Shown here piece after piece: positions 1 to 6,123 of a stretch of DNA of 11,726 bases. A program made the position numbers and the translations under genes. The number at the start of each line of letters is the position of its first letter. Position 1 is the first letter of the stretch. This DNA is from CAYZUC01 sp964481705 (GTDB taxonomy: Bacteria; Bacillota; Clostridia; Lachnospirales; Lachnospiraceae). The DNA lies in contig CAYZUC010000088.1 in the NCBI GenBank assembly GCA_964481705.1, forward strand, positions 1 through 11,726, read 5' to 3'. The notes below the pieces were generated by a model. That model had not been told where the DNA came from, made no database searches, and saw nothing but the letters and a program-made list of their open reading frames with translations.

Positions 1-80
1 AAAAGAAGTTAAAAAATAACGAAATGCATTAAAACAGCTGTGAATAGTAACAAAATAATGAATTTATGTTCGAAAAAGGG

Positions 81-108
81 TTGACGGAAAAGAAATCTGT
101 GATATAAT
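81..108 (+). promoter_or_regulatory. Sigma-A-type promoter of rpsU
   Basis: TTGACG at 81-86 and a perfect TATAAT at 103-108 are separated by 16 bases. Transcription should start near 115, giving a leader of about 90 bases before rpsU. This is the closest match to consensus in the window, which fits a highly expressed ribosomal protein gene. Bases 1-80 are AT-rich and show no gene or other signal that I can support. Confidence 0.85.
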
Positions 109-116
109 CTAATGTG

Positions 117-182
117 TATGTGAAATGTATTAGTTTTACATATAAAAAATACCCAATCAGTCGTGTTACTTGAGTGGACTGA
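117..182 (+). promoter_or_regulatory. Structured 5' leader of rpsU (two possible stems)
   Basis: Two stems can form in the leader. The first pairs 117-125 with 134-142 (AT-rich, one G-U pair, 8-base loop) and lies at the predicted 5' end of the transcript. The second pairs TCAGTC at 157-162 with GACTGA at 177-182 and ends directly before the Shine-Dalgarno GGGAGGT at 184-190. The pairing is seen in the sequence. A role in mRNA stability or translational control is inference, and chance pairing of this size in AT-rich DNA is possible. Confidence 0.35.
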
Positions 183-203
183 AGGGAGGTTAGGTGTGAG
201 AGT

Positions 204-380
204 ATGTCAAATGTTATTGTAAAAGAAAACGAAACTTTAGACAGCGCTTTACGTCGTTTCAAAAGAAATTGTGCGAAGGCAGGAATTCAGCAGGAGATTC
301 GTAAAAGAGAACATTATGAAAAGCCAAGCGTAAGACGTAAGAAGAAATCTGAAGCTGCTCGTAAGCGTAAATATAACTAA
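204..380 (+). CDS. rpsU: Small ribosomal subunit protein S21
   Basis: This encodes a 58-residue basic protein of the 30S subunit, where S21 sits near the 3' end of 16S rRNA and helps start translation. The N-terminus MSNVIVKENETLDSALRRFK and the arginine/lysine-rich C-terminus (RRKKKSEAARKRKYN) are diagnostic of bacterial S21, and the length is normal for the family. The start is the ATG at 204. It follows a GGGAGGT ribosome binding site at 184-190 with a rather long spacer of 13 bases, and no in-frame alternative start lies closer. The gene has its own strong promoter (81-108) and an intrinsic terminator (392-428), so it behaves as a single-gene unit with possible readthrough into the membrane protein gene at 446. 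Confidence 0.97.
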   Translation: MSNVIVKENETLDSALRRFKRNCAKAGIQQEIRKREHYEKPSVRRKKKSEAARKRKYN

Positions 381-391
381 AACAAACAACC

Positions 392-428
392 AAATGGTTC
401 TTGGCTTTCGTCAAGAGCCATTTTCGTT
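392..428 (+). terminator. Intrinsic terminator after rpsU
   Basis: AAATGGTTCTTG at 392-403 pairs with CAAGAGCCATTT at 412-423 (12 base pairs, one of them G-U) around an 8-base loop. A T-rich tail interrupted by C and G follows (421-429). The Shine-Dalgarno of the next gene begins only 10 bases after the stem, and no promoter fits between them. Confidence 0.8.
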
Positions 429-445
429 TCATAGGAGGTAGGAAT

Positions 446-1048
446 ATGTGGACGAGAGGATTGCTTGGAACGGATATTTATCATATCATTATGTGGTTCA
501 TTGTGTACAGTGTACTGGGCTGGCTGGTAGAGTCCATATACATGTCTTTTTGTAATCATAAGATTACGAATCGTGGTTTTGCAAAAGGGCCCTTTTGCCC
601 AATATATGGTTTTGGAGCCGTAAGCGGTTATTTTATTCTACAGCCGATTACCAATCATTGTGTTTTGCTATACATAACAGGAGCTGTTCTGGCGACGATA
701 TTTGAATTTCTGGTTGCTAAGCTGATGCTGTTGCTTTTTGGTGAAGTGTGGTGGGACTATAATGATAAACCATTAAACTATAAAGGGATCATATGCTTGG
801 AGAGTACCATAGCATGGGGGTTTTATGCTATTATTTTATGTAAGTTTCTCCAAAAGACAGTAATGACTTATTCCGAGAGAATTCCTGAGAACATTGGAAT
901 TATCATTTGTAAATGTGTACTGGTGATATTTGCACTTGATTTTGGATGCCAGTTTGCCAGAGCATTGAGATCAAATCTTTCAGATAAGTATCTGGATCGT
1001 GTGGAAAAGGTACGAGACAAGGTTTATAGTTTAAAATCCAGATTCTAG
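446..1048 (+). CDS. Polytopic membrane protein, PF06541 (putative ABC transporter permease, CmpB-like) family
   Basis: This is a 200-residue integral membrane protein with about five hydrophobic segments (roughly residues 13-31, 52-66, 72-98, 115-137 and 150-170) and a basic cytoplasmic tail. Conserved blocks include SVLGWLVES (22-30), NRGFAKGPFCPIYGFGA (42-58) and a WWDYNDKPLNYKG stretch (102-114), which mark the PF06541 family common in Clostridia. Family members are labelled putative ABC transporter permeases, but no ATPase or binding-protein gene lies nearby and the transport role is unproven. The start is ATG 446 because AGGAGG at 433-438 sits 7 bases upstream; a TTG at 401 would fall inside the rpsU terminator. 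With no room for its own promoter, expression probably comes from readthrough of rpsU or from a promoter inside rpsU. Confidence 0.85.
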   Translation: MWTRGLLGTDIYHIIMWFIVYSVLGWLVESIYMSFCNHKITNRGFAKGPFCPIYGFGAVSGYFILQPITNHCVLLYITGAVLATIFEFLVAKLMLLLFGEVWWDYNDKPLNYKGIICLESTIAWGFYAIILCKFLQKTVMTYSERIPENIGIIICKCVLVIFALDFGCQFARALRSNLSDKYLDRVEKVRDKVYSLKSRF

Positions 1049-1066
1049 AATAAGATTCTGTTAATC

Positions 1067-1102
1067 AAGAGTGGAAATATTCATATTTTCCACTCTTTTT
1101 TA
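1067..1102 (+). terminator. Intrinsic terminator after the PF06541 membrane protein gene
   Basis: AAGAGTGGAAA at 1067-1077 pairs perfectly with TTTCCACTCTT at 1087-1097, and the stem can extend through TAT/ATA near the loop. A T run through 1101 follows, a textbook intrinsic terminator shape. It separates the membrane protein gene from the first carboxypeptidase gene. Confidence 0.9.
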
Positions 1103-1139
1103 TTACATTAGAATAAGAACCTTTTATCTGGAGCAGATT

Positions 1140-2339
1140 ATGAAATCAGTTCGATGGTGGTTTCTATTACCAATGATGATTGTAGTCCTAATGATGTCAA
1201 GCTTATGTGCATATGCGGAAGAAACAAATATTGAGATAGAAGAAAATATGGAATCTCCGAAACTTGATTTATCGGCACCTTCTTATCTACTGATGGAAGC
1301 AAGTACCGGCGAAGTTATTTTGGAGCACAATTCAAATGAGGTACTTCGACCTGCAAGCGTAACCAAGGTTATGACATTACTATTGATTTTTGAAGCATTA
1401 GAGGCCGGAAAAATATCTCTCAATGATGAAGTGATTGTATCGGAACATGCAGCATCTATGGGAGGCTCACAGGTTTTTTTGGAAACAGGGGAAAAACAGA
1501 CCGTTGAGACCCTTATCAAGTGTATTGCTGTGGCTAGTGGAAATGATGCAAGTGTTGCGATGGCAGAATTTGTTGCCGGAAGTGAACAGGAATTTGTGAA
1601 CCGTATGAATCAACGAGCGAAAGAACTCGGCATGGAACAGACTTTTTTTCAGAATAGCTGTGGATTGGATGCTGACGGACATGTGACTTCGGCCTCCGAT
1701 ATTGCAAAAATGTCTCGTGAATTGCTAACGAAGCATCCTAAGATTAGTGAGTATTCTATGATCTGGATGGAAGACATTACTCATGTAACAGCAAGAGGAG
1801 AGTCTCCGTTTGGACTTTCGAATACCAATAAATTGGTAAAACAGTATGAGTATGCAACAGGATTGAAGACGGGATCAACCAGCCTTGCTAAGTTTTGTAT
1901 TAGTGCAACTGCAAGAAAAGATGGAATTGATCTGATTGCAGTAATAATGGCGGCGCCGGATCCTAAAATTCGGTTTCATGATGCGGTTGCGTTGTTGAAT
2001 TATGGATTTAGTGTTAGTAAGCTTTATCAGGATGAAAATAAGGACACAGTAAGCAGTCAGAAGGTATATGGAGGTGTACAGGAGGAGGTGGGAGTTGTAT
2101 ATGAAGGTCCATTCCGTTACCTTTCCTTGAAAAATGAAAAGCTGGAGGATATCCGAAAAGAAATCCGTATGGAGGAAGGCTGTAAAGCACCAATAGAGAA
2201 GGGAAAGCAAGCTGGAGAAGCCGTTTATCTATTGGGAGATAAAAGAATCGGCAGTGTACCACTGCTGTATGAAGAGAGCGTTTCAAAGGCAAATTATCTG
2301 GATTTTCTTTGGAGGGCATATCAAAAAATGATTTTGTAA
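1140..2339 (+). CDS. Exported serine D-Ala-D-Ala carboxypeptidase (peptidase S11, DacF/PBP5-like), copy 1
   Basis: This is a 399-residue penicillin-binding protein predicted to remove the terminal D-alanine from peptidoglycan pentapeptides outside the membrane, which limits cross-linking. A signal peptide spans about residues 1-26 (basic start, hydrophobic core, AYA before EE). The three S11 active-site motifs are intact: SVTK at 73-76 (nucleophile S73, base K76), SGN at 133-135 and KTG at 243-245. The C-terminal part, from about 305, fits the beta-rich PBP5_C domain. I place the start at ATG 1140, with GGAG at 1130-1133 six bases upstream. A GTG at 1071 in the same frame lies inside the preceding terminator and would spoil the signal peptide. 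A second, diverged copy lies at 4761, on the other side of scpAB. No strong promoter is seen in 1102-1130; TAGAAT at 1109-1114 is a weak -10 candidate. Confidence 0.93.
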   Translation: MKSVRWWFLLPMMIVVLMMSSLCAYAEETNIEIEENMESPKLDLSAPSYLLMEASTGEVILEHNSNEVLRPASVTKVMTLLLIFEALEAGKISLNDEVIVSEHAASMGGSQVFLETGEKQTVETLIKCIAVASGNDASVAMAEFVAGSEQEFVNRMNQRAKELGMEQTFFQNSCGLDADGHVTSASDIAKMSRELLTKHPKISEYSMIWMEDITHVTARGESPFGLSNTNKLVKQYEYATGLKTGSTSLAKFCISATARKDGIDLIAVIMAAPDPKIRFHDAVALLNYGFSVSKLYQDENKDTVSSQKVYGGVQEEVGVVYEGPFRYLSLKNEKLEDIRKEIRMEEGCKAPIEKGKQAGEAVYLLGDKRIGSVPLLYEESVSKANYLDFLWRAYQKMIL

Positions 2340-2361
2340 ACAATACGAAGTGTGATAAAAT
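2334..2361 (+). promoter_or_regulatory. Candidate extended -10 promoter for the metallophosphoesterase gene
   Basis: TTGTAA at 2334-2339 (overlapping the stop codon of the preceding gene) and TAAAAT at 2356-2361 are separated by 16 bases. A TG lies one base before the -10 (2353-2354). The -35 matches 4 of 6 consensus bases and the -10 matches 5 of 6. It is plausible but not certain. Confidence 0.5.
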
Positions 2362-2404
2362 GGTAAAGATGATTTGATTATGGGTGAAAGAAAAGGGAAC
2401 AGGG

Positions 2405-3277
2405 ATGAATAGTATGCAATTGTGCGAGCTGATACTTTTGCTTATGGCTGTGATAATCCTGATTATCTGGCAGATTTGTGAGGAAAACAAACGATTTCAT
2501 GTTGTGTCGTATGAGATTGTTTCAGAAAAGATTAAGAAACCTGTTACATTTGCAGTAATGGCGGATCTTCATAATTATTCTTATGGAAAGAAGAATTGCC
2601 GTCTTCTCGATGCAATCGAACGTGTTCATCCAGACGGAATCATCAGTGCCGGTGATATGATAGAAGCTTATGCATCTGCCAAGGGAACCGCAGAGACTAT
2701 GGAGTTTCTCGCAGAACTGCAGGAGAAGTACCCCTTTTATTATGGTGTAGGTAACCACGAAAGTCGCCTGGCAGATCGACCCGAGAAGTATCCAATTCAG
2801 TATCCTGAGTTTCGGAATGGAATACGAAGAGGACATCTGAAACCACTTAGAAATCAATGTATTGATTTGAAAGATTATGGAATACATTTGGTAGGGCTTG
2901 AATTGGAAAGGGTTTACTTTCGGAAATTCAAGAAGTATCCGCTTGCGGTCTCTCATATTGAAGAGTTTGTTGGAAAACCCGAAAAAGAAATGATGAATAT
3001 ACTGATTGGACATAATCCGGATCATTTTTCTTCTTATGCGTCGTGGGGGGCAGATTTGGTATTGTCCGGTCATGTGCATGGAGGAATGATTGCAATTCCT
3101 GGTGTTGGCGGATTAATCTCTCCGCAGATCACACTATTTCCGAAATACGATGGTGGTCAGTATGAGGAGGGCAATTCCAAGATGATTCTAAGCAGAGGTC
3201 TTGGTAATCATTCTGTGCATATTCGAATATTTAATCGGGCAGAGCTTGTCATATTAAAGCTAAAACCGAATGCGTAG
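2405..3277 (+). CDS. YkuE-like metallophosphoesterase, N-terminally membrane-anchored
   Basis: This is a 290-residue calcineurin-type phosphoesterase using a two-metal centre; the substrate is unknown. The metal-binding motifs appear in order: DLH (D54, H56), GD (G83-D84), GNHE (N117-E119), GH (H203) and GHVH (H223, H225). The C-terminal layout, GHVHGG followed by a glycine-rich IPGVGGL stretch and SRGLGNH, resembles the YkuE branch. One hydrophobic segment at about residues 6-25 should anchor it to the membrane. Bacillus subtilis YkuE is exported by the Tat pathway, but no twin-arginine motif is seen here. The start is uncertain: ATG 2405 has only a weak AAGGGA site upstream, GTG 2384 would add 7 residues, and ATG 2414 would remove 3. 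It sits between envelope genes, consistent with a phospholipid or cell-wall role, but that is inference. Confidence 0.87.
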   Translation: MNSMQLCELILLLMAVIILIIWQICEENKRFHVVSYEIVSEKIKKPVTFAVMADLHNYSYGKKNCRLLDAIERVHPDGIISAGDMIEAYASAKGTAETMEFLAELQEKYPFYYGVGNHESRLADRPEKYPIQYPEFRNGIRRGHLKPLRNQCIDLKDYGIHLVGLELERVYFRKFKKYPLAVSHIEEFVGKPEKEMMNILIGHNPDHFSSYASWGADLVLSGHVHGGMIAIPGVGGLISPQITLFPKYDGGQYEEGNSKMILSRGLGNHSVHIRIFNRAELVILKLKPNA

Positions 3278-3290
3278 ATTTTGGAACGAG

Positions 3291-3307
3291 AAATTCAACT
3301 TGAATTT
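3291..3307. repeat. 17-bp near-perfect palindrome between the phosphoesterase gene and scpA
   Basis: AAATTCAA at 3291-3298 and TTGAATTT at 3300-3307 are exact inverted copies around a single C. The right arm contains TTGAAT (3300-3305), a possible -35 box lying 17 bases before TAATAT (3323-3328). The symmetry suits a protein-binding site better than a terminator, because no T run follows. Function is inference. Confidence 0.4.
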
Positions 3308-3383
3308 ATACAGAAAAATTAGTAATATGGAACAGGTAGAATTTGTATAGAATCCTGCGAAATTGTTAGAGATGGAGAGTAAG

Positions 3384-4133
3384 ATGGCAATACCGGTTAA
3401 ATTACAAGTGTTTGAAGGTCCTTTGGATTTGCTTCTTCACTTAATTGATAAGAATAAAGTCGATATTTATGATATTCCGATTTCTCTTATTACAGAACAA
3501 TATATGGATTATATTCATGAAATGCACAGACAGGATATGAATGTCATGAGTGAATTTTTAGTCATGGCAGCTACGCTTCTTGATATTAAGTGTAGAATGC
3601 TATTGCCCAAGGAAGTAAACGAGGAAGGTGAGGAGCAGGATCCTCGAGCTGAGATGGTTCAACAATTACTTGAGTATAAGATGTTTAAGCTAATGGCTTT
3701 TGAATTAAAGGATCGTCAGCTAGACGCCGATAAGGTGTTGTTTAAAGAAACAACTATGCCTAAGGAAATCACCGAGTATCGTGAGCCAATCGATTACGAA
3801 CAGCTGATTGGTGATGTCACATTGTCTAAGCTGAACAATATTTTCAAATCTATGATGCAGAGACAGGTGGATAAAATTGATCCCATTCGCAGCAATTTCG
3901 GAAAGATTGAAAAAGATGAGATAGATATGGATGCTAAGATGCTGTTTGTAACGGCATATGCTACCGAACACAAGCGATTCTCTTTTCGACAATTGTTAGA
4001 AAAGCAGGGAAGTAAGATGGAAATCGTTGTTACATTTCTGGTAATACTGGAGATGATGAAGACAGGACGATTTCTGGTGGAACAGGATCAGTTATTTGAT
4101 GATATTATGATTACATATCAGGAGGCAGCATGA
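3384..4133 (+). CDS. scpA: Segregation and condensation protein A (kleisin subunit of SMC-ScpAB)
   Basis: This 249-residue protein is the kleisin that bridges the SMC ATPase heads and binds ScpB. The complex loads on DNA near the origin and helps separate new chromosomes. The N-terminal block VKLQVFEGPLDLLLHLIDK (residues 5-23) followed by a DIYDIPI stretch is the diagnostic ScpA signature, and the C-terminal winged-helix region (KRFSFRQLLEKQGSKMEIV, then VTFLVILEMMKTGR) is intact. I choose ATG 3384, preceded by GGAGAG at 3374-3379; earlier in-frame candidates at 3363 and 3372 would add residues not expected in the family. The stop overlaps the scpB start (ATGA), so the two genes are translationally coupled. 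A promoter may lie in 3300-3328 or around TAGAAT near 3348, but neither is strong. Confidence 0.96.
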   Translation: MAIPVKLQVFEGPLDLLLHLIDKNKVDIYDIPISLITEQYMDYIHEMHRQDMNVMSEFLVMAATLLDIKCRMLLPKEVNEEGEEQDPRAEMVQQLLEYKMFKLMAFELKDRQLDADKVLFKETTMPKEITEYREPIDYEQLIGDVTLSKLNNIFKSMMQRQVDKIDPIRSNFGKIEKDEIDMDAKMLFVTAYATEHKRFSFRQLLEKQGSKMEIVVTFLVILEMMKTGRFLVEQDQLFDDIMITYQEAA

Positions 4134-4690
4134 ATTTAGAAGCAGTATTGGAAGCTATCCTGTTTACTATGGGAAGCTCTGTAGAGATAAAGAAGTTAGC
4201 AGAAGTTGCAGAAGTCGAAGTATGTGAGGTTGAGGAAGCACTGGAACGATTGGTGGATAAGTATCAGGAAGAAGACCGTGGAGTGACTTTGATTCGATTG
4301 GAGAATGCAGTTCAGATGTGTACCAAGGCTGAGATGTATGAATATTTGATCAAGATAGCAAAGACTCCAAGAAATTATGTTCTGACAGATACCGTTTTGG
4401 AGACACTTTCGATTATTGCCTATAAGCAGCCGGTGACCAGAATAGAAGTGGAGAAGATTCGTGGCGTTAGTTGCGATCACCAGATAAATAAGCTGATTGA
4501 ATATAATCTTATTACTGAGCTTGGCAGACTGGATGCACCCGGAAGACCACTGTTATTTGGAACGACAGAGGAATTTCTCAGGTGCTTTGGAGTAAAATCG
4601 TTGGAGGAGCTGCCAGAGATGAATACCGATAGGATTGCGGACCTTCAGGCCGAGGCCGAGAAAGAGATACAGCTAAAATTGGATATTTAA
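4130..4690 (+). CDS. scpB: Segregation and condensation protein B
   Basis: This 186-residue protein is built of tandem winged-helix domains. It dimerises, binds ScpA and completes the SMC-ScpAB condensin. Diagnostic blocks are EAILFTMGS near the N-terminus, LSIIAYKQPVTRIEVEKIRG in the middle, and LITELGRLDAPGRPLLFGTT followed by EEFLRCFG near the C-terminus. Length is normal for the family. The start ATG at 4130 overlaps the scpA stop by four bases, and AGGAGG at 4120-4125 lies inside the end of scpA. The next gene, a D,D-carboxypeptidase, begins about 70 bases downstream with no visible terminator between them, so all three may share a transcript. Confidence 0.96.
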   Translation: MNLEAVLEAILFTMGSSVEIKKLAEVAEVEVCEVEEALERLVDKYQEEDRGVTLIRLENAVQMCTKAEMYEYLIKIAKTPRNYVLTDTVLETLSIIAYKQPVTRIEVEKIRGVSCDHQINKLIEYNLITELGRLDAPGRPLLFGTTEEFLRCFGVKSLEELPEMNTDRIADLQAEAEKEIQLKLDI

Positions 4691-4760
4691 TAGAATAATC
4701 GTCATGAGAATACAGGAAACCGGCATATATATGAAAAAACGGTTGTGTAGGGATGATTGT

Positions 4761-6035
4761 ATGAGAAAAAGAAAGCTGTTATTCTTTTGCTGTATTCTCT
4801 TGATTTGCTCTTGCATATGTCATGTGAGTGTGCAGGCACAGGATAATAAATCGAATAGTCTTCAGAATAAGGAAAAAGAAAAAGGAAAAGATAAAGAAAT
4901 AGAAGAAACAGAGTTGTACGCCCGATCGGCAGTGTTGATGGATGCTGATTCCGGGCGTGTTTTATTTGAGAAGGATGGAAATACCATGATGCCAATGGCA
5001 AGTACAACCAAGATTATGACTCTGATCCTTGCATTGGAGAACGGAAATCCGGAAGATTTTGTGAAAGTATCGAAATATGCGGCATCTATGCCTGATGTTC
5101 AGCTGAATATACGTGAGGGAGAGGAGTATAGACTCGAAGATCTGTTATTCTCGCTTATGCTTGAATCACACAACGATTCAGCAGTTGCTATTGCTGAGCA
5201 TGTGGGCAAGGATACAGATGGGTTTGCAGAAATGATGAATAGGAAGGCTGCTCAAATTGGATGTAAACAGACAAATTTTGTAACACCAAACGGACTGGAT
5301 AGAACCAATCAAAAGGGGATCCCACATCAGACAACAGCAGAAGACCTTTCAAAGATTATGCGTTACTGCATTATGGAGTCACCGAAAAAGGAGGACTTCT
5401 TAAGGATTACACGTCAAGATACTTATTCATTTTCGGATAAGGAAGGAAAACGCTCTTTTACTTGCCGTAATCATAATGCATTCTTGCATATGATGGATGG
5501 AGCGCTAACTGGAAAAACAGGCTTTACCGGGGCAGCTGGTTATTGTTATACCGGTGCACTAAGAGATCATGACAGAACCTATATTGTTACGCTTTTAGCA
5601 TGCGGGTGGCCAAATAATAAAAGCTATAAATGGAGTGATACGAAAAAGCTTATGACATATGGTTTGGATAACTATGAAAGGCAGCTGGTAAATGAAGAAT
5701 TATTAGATCGGAATCGTTTACGTGACATCAAGGTTATGAACGGTCAAACACAAAGGATAGGAGAAGAGTCTTTTGTCTCAGTTGAGTGGAAATCAGTGGA
5801 TAGTAGTAAAACAATCCCTGCAATCCTATTAAAAGAGAATGAAAAGCTACATATCAAATATGAGATACCTGATGTATTGGAGGCGCCTGTGCATGCAAAG
5901 CAGAGGGTGGGGAAGGTGACAATTCAAGTGCAGAATCAGGAGCTTATGAAATATGAGGTTATAACAATTACAAATGTTGAGAAGATAGATATAATTTACT
6001 GTTTTATAAAAGTAATAGAAAAGTACTTATTATAA
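4761..6035 (+). CDS. Exported serine D-Ala-D-Ala carboxypeptidase (peptidase S11), copy 2
   Basis: This 424-residue extracytoplasmic peptidoglycan carboxypeptidase is a second S11 enzyme in the window. A signal peptide spans about residues 1-26 (MRKRK, then a cysteine-rich hydrophobic core, VQA before QD). A charged low-complexity linker at about 29-50 (NKEKEKGKDKEIEE) precedes the catalytic domain. Motifs: STTK at 81-84 (S81, K84), SHN at 136-138 in place of the SGN seen in copy 1, and KTG at 252-254. The extreme C-terminus (about 407-424) is hydrophobic or amphipathic with two lysines, as expected for a membrane-associating tail. I choose ATG 4761 because AGGGA at 4749-4753 is well placed (7-base spacer). 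ATG 4731 and ATG 4704 are in-frame alternatives adding 10 and 19 residues. No terminator is evident after it. Confidence 0.92.
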   Translation: MRKRKLLFFCCILLICSCICHVSVQAQDNKSNSLQNKEKEKGKDKEIEETELYARSAVLMDADSGRVLFEKDGNTMMPMASTTKIMTLILALENGNPEDFVKVSKYAASMPDVQLNIREGEEYRLEDLLFSLMLESHNDSAVAIAEHVGKDTDGFAEMMNRKAAQIGCKQTNFVTPNGLDRTNQKGIPHQTTAEDLSKIMRYCIMESPKKEDFLRITRQDTYSFSDKEGKRSFTCRNHNAFLHMMDGALTGKTGFTGAAGYCYTGALRDHDRTYIVTLLACGWPNNKSYKWSDTKKLMTYGLDNYERQLVNEELLDRNRLRDIKVMNGQTQRIGEESFVSVEWKSVDSSKTIPAILLKENEKLHIKYEIPDVLEAPVHAKQRVGKVTIQVQNQELMKYEVITITNVEKIDIIYCFIKVIEKYLL

Positions 6036-6046
6036 TTGAAATATGA

Positions 6047-6075
6047 TAGAAATATCTGATAAAAGATGCTATAAT
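6047..6075 (+). promoter_or_regulatory. Extended -10 promoter of the diguanylate cyclase gene
   Basis: A perfect TATAAT lies at 6070-6075, preceded by TG and one base (6067-6069), giving an extended -10. The -35 at 6047-6052 is TAGAAA (4 of 6 consensus bases) with a 17-base spacer. Transcription should start near 6082, leaving a leader of about 40 bases before the ATG at 6124. Confidence 0.7.
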
Positions 6076-6123
6076 AGACGAAATACACACACAATTATTT
6101 CGAAACAACAATGGGGGTAACCT

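Noticed and set aside
2014..2490. Open reading frames on the minus strand, such as the one of about 158 codons here
   Set aside because: They lie opposite well-supported + strand genes, lack convincing ribosome binding sites and show no recognisable protein motif. Others opposite the phosphoesterase and carboxyltransferase genes were dismissed for the same reasons.
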